Positions 1 to 6,090 of a stretch of DNA of 9,413 nucleotides are shown here, piece after piece. Position 1 is the first letter of the stretch. Each line of letters begins with the position of its first letter. The DNA is from Oscillospiraceae bacterium (GTDB lineage: Bacteria > Bacillota > Clostridia > Oscillospirales > Oscillospiraceae), in the NCBI GenBank assembly GCA_017458025.1, contig JAFTGG010000219.1, positions 1 to 9,413 of the forward strand, in the 5' to 3' direction. Position numbers and translations under genes: made by a program. A model generated the notes under the pieces. That model had not been told where the DNA came from and did no database searches. It saw only the letters and a program-made list of their open reading frames with translations.

Positions 1-1
1 C

Positions 2-796
2 TCGGCAGACGCCGCGCCGTCGCCGGACGACCCGAACGCGTGGCCGGAAGCCGGCGACGCGGATTCGGGCGGCGACGGGGACGCATGGCCGGCAGCCGAA
101 AGCGAACAGCCGGAAGCCGCGCCCGCGGGCGAACCCGAGGACGAGGCCGAGGACGGGGACAAGAAGGGCAAAAAGAAGAAAAAGGGCAAAAAAGAGAAGA
201 AAGCAAAGAAAGAGAAAAAGCCGAAGAAGCGGAAAAAGAAGAAGGGCGAAGCGGACGGGGACGGCGAGGCGGCCGAAGACGAAGAGGGCGGCAAAAAGAA
301 GCCCCCGCTCCTGCTCATCATCATTCCCGCCGTCGTCATCGTGGCGGCCGCCGTGGTGCTGTTCCTTCTCAAGCCGTGGGCAAGGAAAGACCCGCCGCCG
401 GATCCGGAGACCGAACAGGCCGAGCCGCCTGAGGACGGCGAGGACGGCGAAGACGAGCCTGTGCCCGAGACGCCGGACGCGCCCGCGGAGCCGGCGCGTC
501 CGGCGGCGATGGACACCGCCGGCGCAATGGACCACTTCGCGACGCTCTCGCCGGAGAGCCTCGGCCTCGAGGGCGAGAGCATGTCCGAGTACCGTTACTA
601 TGCCACGGGCAAGACCGTGACGGTGGACGGCGTCAAATGCCGCGAGATCATGGTCTACAGCGAGAACGAGAGCGCGAAAACGAACGATCTCGCGGGCCGG
701 TATCTGCTGAGCATGGACGGCGGCAAGCTGTTCCGCGACCTCGGAGGGGGGGTCATCACGGAGCTTTCGCCGTCTGTGATCGGCATCGGCGGCTGA
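2..796 (+). CDS. Unrecognised single-pass membrane protein, lysine-rich (5' partial)
   Basis: The reading frame is open from the left edge to a TGA at 794-796, giving 264 residues with no start in the window. Numbering from the first full codon, residues 1-53 are rich in Asp, Glu, Ala and Pro. Residues 54-81 are a polybasic tract with 22 Lys/Arg in 28 positions, and 83-95 are acidic again. KKKPP then leads into a clear transmembrane helix (about 103-123, ending LFLLKPW). After it come an acidic, Pro-rich linker (about 127-165) and a C-terminal domain (about 180-258) that looks folded, with alternating beta-like segments such as YRYYATGKTVTVDG and AGRYLLSMDGGKLF. By the positive-inside rule the lysine side is cytoplasmic and the C-terminal domain outside. 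I do not recognise the family. The basic stretch plus helix recalls FliL in layout only; the C-terminal domain does not look like FliL. A GTG at 341 lies inside the helix and is not a credible start. Function unknown. Confidence 0.75.
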   Translation, partial: SADAAPSPDDPNAWPEAGDADSGGDGDAWPAAESEQPEAAPAGEPEDEAEDGDKKGKKKKKGKKEKKAKKEKKPKKRKKKKGEADGDGEAAEDEEGGKKKPPLLLIIIPAVVIVAAAVVLFLLKPWARKDPPPDPETEQAEPPEDGEDGEDEPVPETPDAPAEPARPAAMDTAGAMDHFATLSPESLGLEGESMSEYRYYATGKTVTVDGVKCREIMVYSENESAKTNDLAGRYLLSMDGGKLFRDLGGGVITELSPSVIGIGG

Positions 797-877
797 AAAA
801 ATTTCGTCATGGGTACAAGATAGAGGGCCGTTTGAAAAAATTTTCCCATATTTTGTTGGTTTCCATAATAAAATGTA
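797..877. other. AT-rich gap after the membrane protein gene, no clear terminator
   Basis: This stretch has no open frame of note and no stem-loop followed by a T-run. The only pairing I see is ATGGG (809-813) with CCCAT (845-849), five pairs across a 31-base loop, too weak to call a terminator. The 11-base sequence TGAAAAAATTT occurs twice (794-804 and 833-843). The second copy is about 35 bases upstream of the -35 box and could act as an UP-like A/T element, but this is a guess. Transcripts of the upstream gene may read into the chemoreceptor gene. Confidence 0.4.
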
Positions 878-906
878 TTGACCTTCGGAAAATTATGAGA
901 TATAAT
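878..906 (+). promoter_or_regulatory. Sigma-A-type promoter of the chemoreceptor gene
   Basis: TTGACC (878-883) and a perfect TATAAT (901-906) are separated by 17 bases, so eleven of twelve consensus positions match at the optimal spacing. The surrounding DNA is AT-rich in contrast to the GC-rich genes. Transcription would start near 912-914, leaving a leader of about 110 nt before the ATG at 1022. This looks like a strong housekeeping promoter rather than a flagellar sigma-D (sigma-28) promoter, which is the more usual type for chemoreceptors. Confidence 0.85.
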
Positions 907-911
907 ACCCG

Positions 912-1012
912 TTAGGACTTAGAGCCTTATTGGGAGGTGGGGTAATCCTGATACGACCGGCGCACCCGCGCAAAACCAGAATCCCAAGCGACATCAATTT
1001 TAGAGAAGGAGA
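912..1012 (+). promoter_or_regulatory. Structured 5' leader of the chemoreceptor mRNA
   Basis: Downstream of the predicted start site the leader can form a closing helix of TTGGGA (930-935) with TCCCAA (982-987), six perfect pairs. It continues after a small internal loop with TGG (938-940) pairing CCA (976-978). Inside lies a GCGC-ACCC-GCGC hairpin (960-971), whose ACCC loop (964-967) can also pair with GGGT (940-943), a potential pseudoknot. The ribosome binding site AGGAG (1007-1011) lies outside the fold. I compared it from memory with cyclic-di-GMP classes I and II, preQ1, glycine, fluoride and ZTP riboswitches and it does not match any of them well. The pairings are seen in the sequence; a regulatory role is inference. 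Confidence 0.4.
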
Positions 1013-1021
1013 AATGAAACT

Positions 1022-2788
1022 ATGATGAAGAACATGAAGATCAGCACTCGTATGCTCATTTCGTACATGCTGATCGTAGGGCTGATGGTCGTGACCAGCA
1101 TTGTGGCGATCATCATGCTGAACAACGTGGGCAAGGCCCTCCAGACCTTCTACAACACGTCCTATCAGGCGGTCACCGACTCTTGGGCCGGTAAGCGCGC
1201 CATCTCGGCGCTCCGCGCCGACCTGCTTCAGGCGACCGTTGACGATACCGGCAAGACCGAGAGCTATGTCAACAAGGCCCGCGAGGAGTATGAGAACCTG
1301 CAGGAAGCCATCGACGGCCTGAAGGTCAGCTACTCCGGCGATCAGAGCAACCTCACCAAGCTGATCAACGCGACGGACAACTGCAAGCCGATGCTGGAGC
1401 AGCTCTACAATTACGCCGGCAACCATCAGCTTGAGATCGGCTATGCGTATCTGGTCAACGAGTATCAGCCTGAGTCCGACATCGTCCGCGATGTGCTCGA
1501 CGTGATGGGCGACGAGGCGGATCACCGCGCGTTCACCCGCGTGGAGGAGGGCGAGGCCGAGGCGCGCGTCGCCACCATCGTCATCATCATCATGTGCGTG
1601 GTCAGCGCCGCTGTCGGCGTGTTCCTCGCCATCACGATGTCCAACGGCATTGTCAATCCGGTCAACGAGATGCAGCAGGCGTCCCAGGATGTTGCCTCCG
1701 GCAATCTCGACGCGACCATTACTTACGAGTCTCAGGACGCGCTCGGCCATCTCGCCGACAACCTGCGCGGCCTGACCGAGACCTTCCGCACCATCATCAA
1801 CGACGTGGAATATCAGCTCAGCTCGATGGGCAACGGCAACTTCGCCGTCCAGAGCCAGGCGCCGAACGCCTATGTCGGACAGTTCGCCCGCCTGCAGACC
1901 GCTATCGGCCAGCTGAGCGTCGCGATGAGCGACACGCTCTCCCAGATCGACGTTTCCGCCGACCAGGTCAACTCCGGCGGCGAGCAGGTCTCCTCCAGCG
2001 CGCAGGCGCTGGCGCAGGGCGCCACCGAGCAGGCTTCCTCCGTTGAGGAGCTGGCCGCTACCATCAGCGAGATCTCCAATCAGGTCGAGGCGACCGCGGG
2101 CCACGCTCGCGCGGCGCGCGACGAGAACCAGCAGTCCGCGGACCAGATCCAGATCTGCTCGGCGCACATGGACGAGCTGATGACCGCTATGCGCGACATC
2201 GAGGAGAAGTCCCAGGAGATCAGCAAGGTCATCAAGACCATCGAAGACATCGCGTTCCAGACCAACATCCTCGCGCTCAACGCCGCCGTCGAGGCCGCCC
2301 GCGCTGGCAGCGCCGGTAAGGGCTTCGCGGTCGTCGCCGACGAGGTTCGTAACCTTGCCACCAAGTCTCAGGAGGCGTCCGCGAGCACCGCGACGCTGAT
2401 CGAGGACACCGTCAAGGCCGTCAAGGAAGGCTCCCGCCTGTCCGCCGAGACCGACGAGGCGCTGCGCGAGGTGGTTATCCGTGCCGAGAAGGTCACGGGC
2501 GCCGTCAACCTCATCTCCGAGGCCACCGAGGAGCAGACCCGCGACGTCGCGCAGGTCAGCACCGGTATCGACCAGATCTCCAGCGTCGTCCAGACCAACT
2601 CCGCCACGGCGGAGGAGTCCGCGGCCGCGTCCGAGGAGCTCTCCGGTCAGGCGAACCTGCTCAAGGAGCTGGTCGGCCGCTTTACCCTGCGCCAGGGCGG
2701 CGGCGCGCCGCGCGCGGCGGCTTATTCCGCCCCCGCTGCGGACGACGGCTTCGCGGGTTCCGGCTACGCCGGCAACGACAAGTATTGA
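1022..2788 (+). CDS. Methyl-accepting chemotaxis protein (chemoreceptor)
   Basis: This 588-residue transmembrane receptor should sense an extracellular ligand and control CheA/CheW at the membrane. A short basic N-terminus leads to TM1 (about 12-33), then an outer ligand-binding region of about 150 mostly helical residues (34-182, compatible with a four-helix-bundle sensor), and TM2 (about 183-206). A HAMP domain follows (about 206-258, with the N-P pair at 212-213), and a second HAMP-like segment around 263-300 ([10 protein letters not shown]). The long coiled-coil signalling domain carries the family's most conserved hairpin tip near 407-445 ([20 protein letters not shown], then [17 protein letters not shown]). 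Flanking Gln/Glu-rich helices would hold the methylation sites. The C-terminus is a Gly/Ala-rich tail ending GNDKY, without an NWETF-type CheR-docking pentapeptide. The start is ATG 1022, ten bases after AGGAG; the adjacent ATG at 1025 is possible. It has its own promoter and terminator. The ligand cannot be told from sequence. Confidence 0.95.
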   Translation: MMKNMKISTRMLISYMLIVGLMVVTSIVAIIMLNNVGKALQTFYNTSYQAVTDSWAGKRAISALRADLLQATVDDTGKTESYVNKAREEYENLQEAIDGLKVSYSGDQSNLTKLINATDNCKPMLEQLYNYAGNHQLEIGYAYLVNEYQPESDIVRDVLDVMGDEADHRAFTRVEEGEAEARVATIVIIIMCVVSAAVGVFLAITMSNGIVNPVNEMQQASQDVASGNLDATITYESQDALGHLADNLRGLTETFRTIINDVEYQLSSMGNGNFAVQSQAPNAYVGQFARLQTAIGQLSVAMSDTLSQIDVSADQVNSGGEQVSSSAQALAQGATEQASSVEELAATISEISNQVEATAGHARAARDENQQSADQIQICSAHMDELMTAMRDIEEKSQEISKVIKTIEDIAFQTNILALNAAVEAARAGSAGKGFAVVADEVRNLATKSQEASASTATLIEDTVKAVKEGSRLSAETDEALREVVIRAEKVTGAVNLISEATEEQTRDVAQVSTGIDQISSVVQTNSATAEESAAASEELSGQANLLKELVGRFTLRQGGGAPRAAAYSAPAADDGFAGSGYAGNDKY

Positions 2789-2820
2789 TCCCAAAACCCC
2801 AATATAGGCTAAATACGATA

Positions 2821-2861
2821 GGAGCGCGGCACAAAATGTGCCGCGCTCCAAAATTTTTTTT
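2821..2861 (+). terminator. Rho-independent terminator after the chemoreceptor gene
   Basis: A 12-bp perfect, GC-rich stem (GGAGCGCGGCAC 2821-2832 with GTGCCGCGCTCC 2838-2849) with a 5-base loop is followed by AAAA and then eight T (2854-2861). The T-run begins four bases after the stem, slightly further than ideal, but the stem is very strong. It lies 33 bases after the stop codon and should isolate the receptor gene from the flagellar operon. Confidence 0.92.
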
Positions 2862-2882
2862 GCCCAAAATCAGCGCAAAAAG

Positions 2883-2908
2883 TAAGGGATTGACATCAAA
2901 ACCGAAAT
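2883..2908 (+). promoter_or_regulatory. Possible sigma-D (sigma-28-like) promoter upstream of flgB
   Basis: TAAG (2883-2886), 15 bases, then CCGAAAT (2902-2908) resembles the Bacillus sigma-D consensus TAAA-N14/16-CCGATAT, with one mismatch in each box. B. subtilis is known to have a sigma-D promoter upstream of flgB in addition to a sigma-A one, so the position fits. The match is imperfect and the call is tentative. Confidence 0.3.
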
Positions 2909-2986
2909 TTTATGGAAAGGTATTCCACGAAAAAGTTATACAAATTCTGGAAAATATGAAAAATCCCGTTTTTCTGTCGAAATTTT
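2903..2986 (+). repeat. Pair of 9-base direct repeats, CGAAATTTT
   Basis: CGAAATTTT occurs at 2903-2911 and again at 2978-2986, 75 bases apart. The first copy overlaps the -10 box of the sigma-D-like site. The second lies just upstream of the sigma-A-type -35 box at 2989. They may be binding sites or A/T-rich promoter-upstream elements, or coincidence. Confidence 0.3.
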
Positions 2987-2988
2987 CA

Positions 2989-3017
2989 TTGATTATTCTC
3001 CCAAGATGTGTTATAAA
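2989..3017 (+). promoter_or_regulatory. Sigma-A-type promoter of the flagellar operon
   Basis: TTGATT (2989-2994) is 17 bases from TATAAA (3012-3017), and the -10 box is preceded by TG at the extended -10 position (3009-3010). Predicted start near 3023-3025, leaving about 60 nt of leader before flgB. Of the candidates in this gap it is the best match to a housekeeping promoter, as expected for early flagellar genes in Firmicutes. Confidence 0.7.
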
Positions 3018-3047
3018 TATAAAGAATAGTCGGGTAATAGGGTAAAA

Positions 3048-3075
3048 AGGGCGGAACCTGCCCTCAGGAAGGGAG
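3048..3075 (+). promoter_or_regulatory. flgB leader hairpin(s) overlapping the ribosome binding site
   Basis: AGGGC (3048-3052) pairs with GCCCT (3060-3064). The same CCCT (3061-3064) can instead pair with AGGG (3070-3073), which forms part of the flgB ribosome binding site (GGGAG 3071-3075, eight bases before ATG 3084). The two hairpins exclude each other. The second one has a CAGGA loop. Stems of five and four pairs are short, so this may be chance. Confidence 0.3.
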
Positions 3076-3083
3076 AGCGAGCG

Positions 3084-3500
3084 ATGGATAAGCTGACCGG
3101 AATCGGTACCACAACTATGGGCGGCATTACCAGCAACAGCATGCGGATGCTGGAAAAATCCATGGACTACCTCTGGGCGAAGCAGGCGGCGCACCTGGAC
3201 AATATCGCCAACGCGGAGACCCCGGGCTACAAGGTCAAGACGGTCTCGTTCGAGAAGCGGTTCGAGAACAAGCTCAGGACCGCGGAGCTCGGCGGGCACT
3301 CGCGCGCGAGAACGCGCCGCGCCATCGAGACCGCGCATTGGGAGGTCGAGGAGGACAACGAAGTCACCCGCATGGACGAGAACGGCGTCAACGTCCTCGA
3401 ACAGAGCCTCGAAGCGGTCCGCACAGCTTACCAGATGCAGTACACGCTCCAGGCGATCAACAACGATTTCAGCACGCTGGGCCGCGCCATCAACGGCTGA
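3084..3500 (+). CDS. flgB: Flagellar basal-body rod protein FlgB
   Basis: FlgB is a proximal-rod subunit exported through the flagellar type III apparatus; it helps join the MS ring and FliE to the rest of the rod. The 138-residue product has the normal length. Its N-terminal helix (about 18-40) leads into the rod-protein signature NIANAETPGYK at residues 40-50, and the C-terminal helix is amphipathic (SLEAVRTAYQMQYTLQAINNDFSTLGRAI), as needed for coiled-coil packing in rod proteins. There is no cleavable signal peptide, as expected for this export route. The ATG at 3084 lies eight bases after GGGAG. It is the first gene of the flagellar operon, as in Bacillus. Confidence 0.96.
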   Translation: MDKLTGIGTTTMGGITSNSMRMLEKSMDYLWAKQAAHLDNIANAETPGYKVKTVSFEKRFENKLRTAELGGHSRARTRRAIETAHWEVEEDNEVTRMDENGVNVLEQSLEAVRTAYQMQYTLQAINNDFSTLGRAING

Positions 3501-3583
3501 CGGCCGGCGGCTCGGGAGAAGACCGGTAAGATACCGTTTCGCCCGCCGCTTGCGCGGCAGGCGCGAAATATGGAGGGGAAAAT
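3501..3583 (+). other. flgB-flgC spacer with two short hairpins
   Basis: At 83 bases this is the longest gap within the operon. It holds CGGTA-AGA-TACCG (3524-3536) followed by TTTC, and GCCGC-TTGC-GCGGC (3545-3558) with no T-run. Neither is a convincing terminator; they could be mRNA processing or stabilising stems. The flgC ribosome binding site GGAGG (3572-3576) follows. Confidence 0.35.
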
Positions 3584-4051
3584 ATGGCATTTTTCAGCAG
3601 CATGAACATCGTCGGCTCCGGCATGACCGCGCAGCAGGCGCGTCTCGACGTCATCTCGGAGAACATCACGAACATGAACACCACCCGCACCGAGAGCGGC
3701 GGCGCGTATCGCCGCAAGATCACGGTCATGGAGGCGGAACACAACAAGAACGGCTTCCGCGAGGCGATGTCCCGCGCGGCGCGCAAGGGCTACGGCGTGT
3801 CGAACCGCCGCTATGAGCAGAACGGCGGCGTCAAGATCGTCGAGATCGCCGAGGACCAGAGCGAGCTGCCGTTCGTCTACGATCCGACCCACCCCGACGC
3901 GAACGAGGAGGGCTACGTCGAGATGCCGAACGTCACGCTCGTGAAGGAAGTGGCCGACGCGATGGCGGCAAGCCAGGCGTTCAGCGCCAACGTGACCGCG
4001 TTCAACGCGCTCAAGCAGGTCGTTCAAAGAGGCTTGGACATCGGCGTGTAA
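3584..4051 (+). CDS. flgC: Flagellar basal-body rod protein FlgC
   Basis: FlgC is the second proximal-rod subunit, secreted by the flagellar export system and placed after FliE and FlgB. The 155-residue product is close to the usual 135-150. The N-terminal amphipathic helix (MNIVGSGMTAQQARLDVISE) carries the rod signature in the form SENITNMNTT (25-34). The FlgC-specific block VYDPTHPDANEEGYVEMPNV is at 98-117. The C-terminal helix (about 118-152, VADAMAASQAFSANVTAFNALK) is typical of rod/hook axial proteins. The start is ATG 3584, seven bases after GGAGG (3572-3576). Confidence 0.97.
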   Translation: MAFFSSMNIVGSGMTAQQARLDVISENITNMNTTRTESGGAYRRKITVMEAEHNKNGFREAMSRAARKGYGVSNRRYEQNGGVKIVEIAEDQSELPFVYDPTHPDANEEGYVEMPNVTLVKEVADAMAASQAFSANVTAFNALKQVVQRGLDIGV

Positions 4052-4077
4052 GCCGGTATTGACATAGGAGGTCCGAT

Positions 4078-4377
4078 ATGAACACGATCCAACCCTTATG
4101 GGACTCGATGCCGCTGGACGGCAAGGCCGGCCGGGTCACGGATACCGGCGCCGGCGGCAACCCGTTTACGGATATCTTCCAATCCGCGGTGGACGCGGTC
4201 AAGGAGACGGACGCGGAGAAGACGCAGTTGGAATACCTGATGGCAACGGGCCAGCTGGACAATCCGGCGCTGCTGACCATCGCCTCCACGAAGGCGCAGC
4301 TCTCCGTCGACCTGTTGGTGCAGCTGCGCAACAAGGCGATGGATTCCTACAACGAGCTGATGCGCATCAGCCTGTAA
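4078..4377 (+). CDS. fliE: Flagellar hook-basal body complex protein FliE
   Basis: FliE is the small exported adaptor that links the FliF MS ring to the rod and is assembled before FlgB/FlgC. The 99-residue product has the family length. After a variable, Gly-rich N-terminus, residues about 29-99 form the conserved helical part (NPFTDIFQSAVDAVKETDAE), ending in the hallmark RNKAMDSYNELMRISL (84-99). The acid-rich segment that usually precedes this (GDLDLHEV in other species) appears as GQLDNPAL. The start is ATG 4078, six bases after a perfect AGGAGG (4066-4071). The gene lies 26 bases after flgC and 40 before fliF. Confidence 0.95.
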   Translation: MNTIQPLWDSMPLDGKAGRVTDTGAGGNPFTDIFQSAVDAVKETDAEKTQLEYLMATGQLDNPALLTIASTKAQLSVDLLVQLRNKAMDSYNELMRISL

Positions 4378-4417
4378 ACGATGCGCTGTACATATGATCG
4401 AAAGGGGTTGACCGCTC

Positions 4418-6052
4418 TTGCCTGAACGGGTGAGGCAGATCCTGGGCAGGATCCGCGATTTCTTTAGGAATATGAGCAAGGGCCTCAAGATCGGCCTGAT
4501 CGCCGGCGCCGCGGCTATCGCGCTCGTCATCGCCGCGGTCGCGGTCTACAACGCCACGAGACCGTACGAGACCCTGTTCACCGGACTTTCCAGCGAGGAT
4601 ATGACCGCCGTGGTCTCCTACCTCGAAACCGCCGGCGTCCGCGACGTCAAGATCCGCGGCAACGACACGGTGCAGGTGCGCGAAAACCAGGCGGACCGTC
4701 TGCGCGCGGCGATCGTGCAGCAGGGCTACCCCACGACGGGCTACGTCCACGACACCTATCTTGACAACATCGGCGCGCTGAGCTCGCAGGCGGACCGCGA
4801 GCAGTTGGCGCTCTACGATCTGCAGGACGACCTTGCCTCCATCATTCGGTGGTTCGACGGCGTACAGGACGCGCGCGTTATCATCGCGCCGGGCGAGGAC
4901 CGCCGCTACATACTCGATGAGAACACCATTGAAGCGACGGCGACCGTCACGGTCCGCATGCAGAACAATTTGACGCTCACGAGCGATCAGGTCTCCGCCA
5001 TTCAGCGCATGGTTGCGCACGCGCAGCAGGGCCTCAATATCAGCAACGTCACCGTGGAGGACGGCTCCGGCAGCCGCTACACGAGCGGCAGCGGCACGGC
5101 CGCGGCGCTGGACGACACGATGAAGTATAAGCTGGCGCTTGAGGCGCAGCAGAACGAGGAGACGCGGAACCGCGTCATGCGCGTGCTAGTCCCGTATTTC
5201 GGCGCGGACAACGTCGAGGTCAGCGTCCACACCACGGTGGACGTGACCACGACCTACATTGAATCCCTCGTCTATCACGAGCCCGATTGGGCGGCCGACG
5301 GCTCCACGCAGGGCAGAGGCATCATCGGCACGCAGATTTGGGACAACAGCTCGATCCTTGACGCGGACGCCGCTGCCGGCGGCGTGGTCGGCACCTCGAC
5401 CAACACCGAGATCAACGAGTACGGTACCCGTCCCGACGAGCTCACCGGCAACGAGCGCGAGTGGTACCGCAGCGGACAGATCGACTACGACGTTTCGCGG
5501 GACAACATTCAGAAGGAGCAGCCTCCCGGGACCATCACCGACCTGACGATGACCATCGCCATCAACAGCGCGGAGTACAATCTGCTGGACCCCAGCGTGT
5601 TCATTCACGCCGCGGCGATGGCGGCCGGCATCAGCGCGGAGGACGAGGCGCAGAAGATCGCCATCGTTTCCGCCCCGTTCTATCAGAGCGGCTACAACGG
5701 CGAGGCGCCGTCCGGCGACGTTACGATGATCTTTGGCCTGCCGTCCTGGGCGGTCTACGCCGCGATCGCGGGCGTTGCGCTGTTCCTGGCGCTGCTGCTG
5801 ATCATTCTGCTGCTGCGCAGCAAGAAAAAGAAGAAGATCGCGATTCTCATCGCGCAGGAGGAGCAGCGCGCGGCGGAAGCTGCGGCTGCGGAAGCCGCCG
5901 CGCTGGCCGCGGCGCAGGGCGCGGATATCATGGACGTCCACACCGAGGAGACTATGAAGATGCGCCAGGATATCCGGCAGTTCGTCGAGGAGAATCCGTC
6001 CATCGCGGCGCAGATGATCAAGAATTGGCTCCGCGGCGGAGAAGAACAGTAA
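4418..6052 (+). CDS. fliF: Flagellar MS-ring protein FliF
   Basis: FliF forms the MS ring in the cytoplasmic membrane, the platform for rotor and export gate. The 544-residue product has the expected two membrane helices (about 25-44 and 445-466). Between them lie ring-building motifs: YETLFTGLSSEDMTAVVSYL (50-69), then EREQLALYDLQDDLA-type and DARVIIAP-type segments. A central low-complexity stretch (about 285-375, Gly/Ser/Asp/Asn-rich) probably belongs to the beta-collar. After TM2 come KKKKK and an Ala/Glu-rich helix, then the C-terminal FliG-binding tail DIRQFVEENPSIAAQMIKNW. The start is TTG 4418, ten bases after AAAGGGG (4401-4407). The next in-frame candidate, GTG 4430, is too far from the site, and an in-frame ATG at 4394 meets a stop at once. 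Confidence 0.96.
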   Translation: MPERVRQILGRIRDFFRNMSKGLKIGLIAGAAAIALVIAAVAVYNATRPYETLFTGLSSEDMTAVVSYLETAGVRDVKIRGNDTVQVRENQADRLRAAIVQQGYPTTGYVHDTYLDNIGALSSQADREQLALYDLQDDLASIIRWFDGVQDARVIIAPGEDRRYILDENTIEATATVTVRMQNNLTLTSDQVSAIQRMVAHAQQGLNISNVTVEDGSGSRYTSGSGTAAALDDTMKYKLALEAQQNEETRNRVMRVLVPYFGADNVEVSVHTTVDVTTTYIESLVYHEPDWAADGSTQGRGIIGTQIWDNSSILDADAAAGGVVGTSTNTEINEYGTRPDELTGNEREWYRSGQIDYDVSRDNIQKEQPPGTITDLTMTIAINSAEYNLLDPSVFIHAAAMAAGISAEDEAQKIAIVSAPFYQSGYNGEAPSGDVTMIFGLPSWAVYAAIAGVALFLALLLIILLLRSKKKKKIAILIAQEEQRAAEAAAAEAAALAAAQGADIMDVHTEETMKMRQDIRQFVEENPSIAAQMIKNWLRGGEEQ

Positions 6053-6090
6053 CGGGCTGCGCGGCAGCCTAGCGGAAGGAGGCGAGGACC

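Larger units (their letters stand above)
2862..3083 (+). promoter_or_regulatory. AT-rich control region in front of the flagellar operon
   Basis: Together with the terminator this makes up a 295-base gene-free gap (2789-3083). It is markedly AT-rich against its surroundings and has no credible coding frame. It contains a sigma-A-type promoter (2989-3017), a sigma-D-like site (2883-2908) and a TTGACA hexamer (2890-2895) whose best partner is only TATGGA at a short 15-base spacing. It also has inverted repeats TGGAA-N5-TTCCA (2913-2927) and GAAAAA-N5-TTTTTC (2958-2974), and a direct repeat CGAAATTTT (2903-2911 and 2978-2986). These could be regulator sites, but A/T-rich DNA yields such repeats by chance. 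Confidence 0.55.

Noticed and set aside
40..432. Arg/Gly-rich 130-residue + strand frame over the start of the window
   Set aside because: It is an alternate frame of the membrane protein gene; the overlapping frame has a clean transmembrane helix and a folded-looking C-terminal domain.
341..796. GTG at 341 as the start of a shorter protein
   Set aside because: It falls in the middle of the transmembrane helix with no ribosome binding site, and the frame is open upstream to the edge of the window.
912..1012. Cyclic-di-GMP riboswitch call for the receptor leader
   Set aside because: The conserved core sequences of class I and class II that I know are not present; only generic helices are seen.
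893..2851. 652-residue open frame on the minus strand, opposite the chemoreceptor gene
   Set aside because: The + strand encodes a full, motif-rich chemoreceptor. The antisense frame is Leu/Arg/Asp/Gly-rich low-complexity, as expected from GC-rich codons read backwards, and it would run through the terminator.
2890..2917. TTGACA at 2890-2895 as the main flgB promoter
   Set aside because: The -35 box is perfect, but the best -10 is TATGGA at only 15 bases. The 2989-3017 promoter is better overall.
4394..4411. ATG at 4394, in frame with fliF
   Set aside because: It hits TGA after five codons, so it cannot start fliF.
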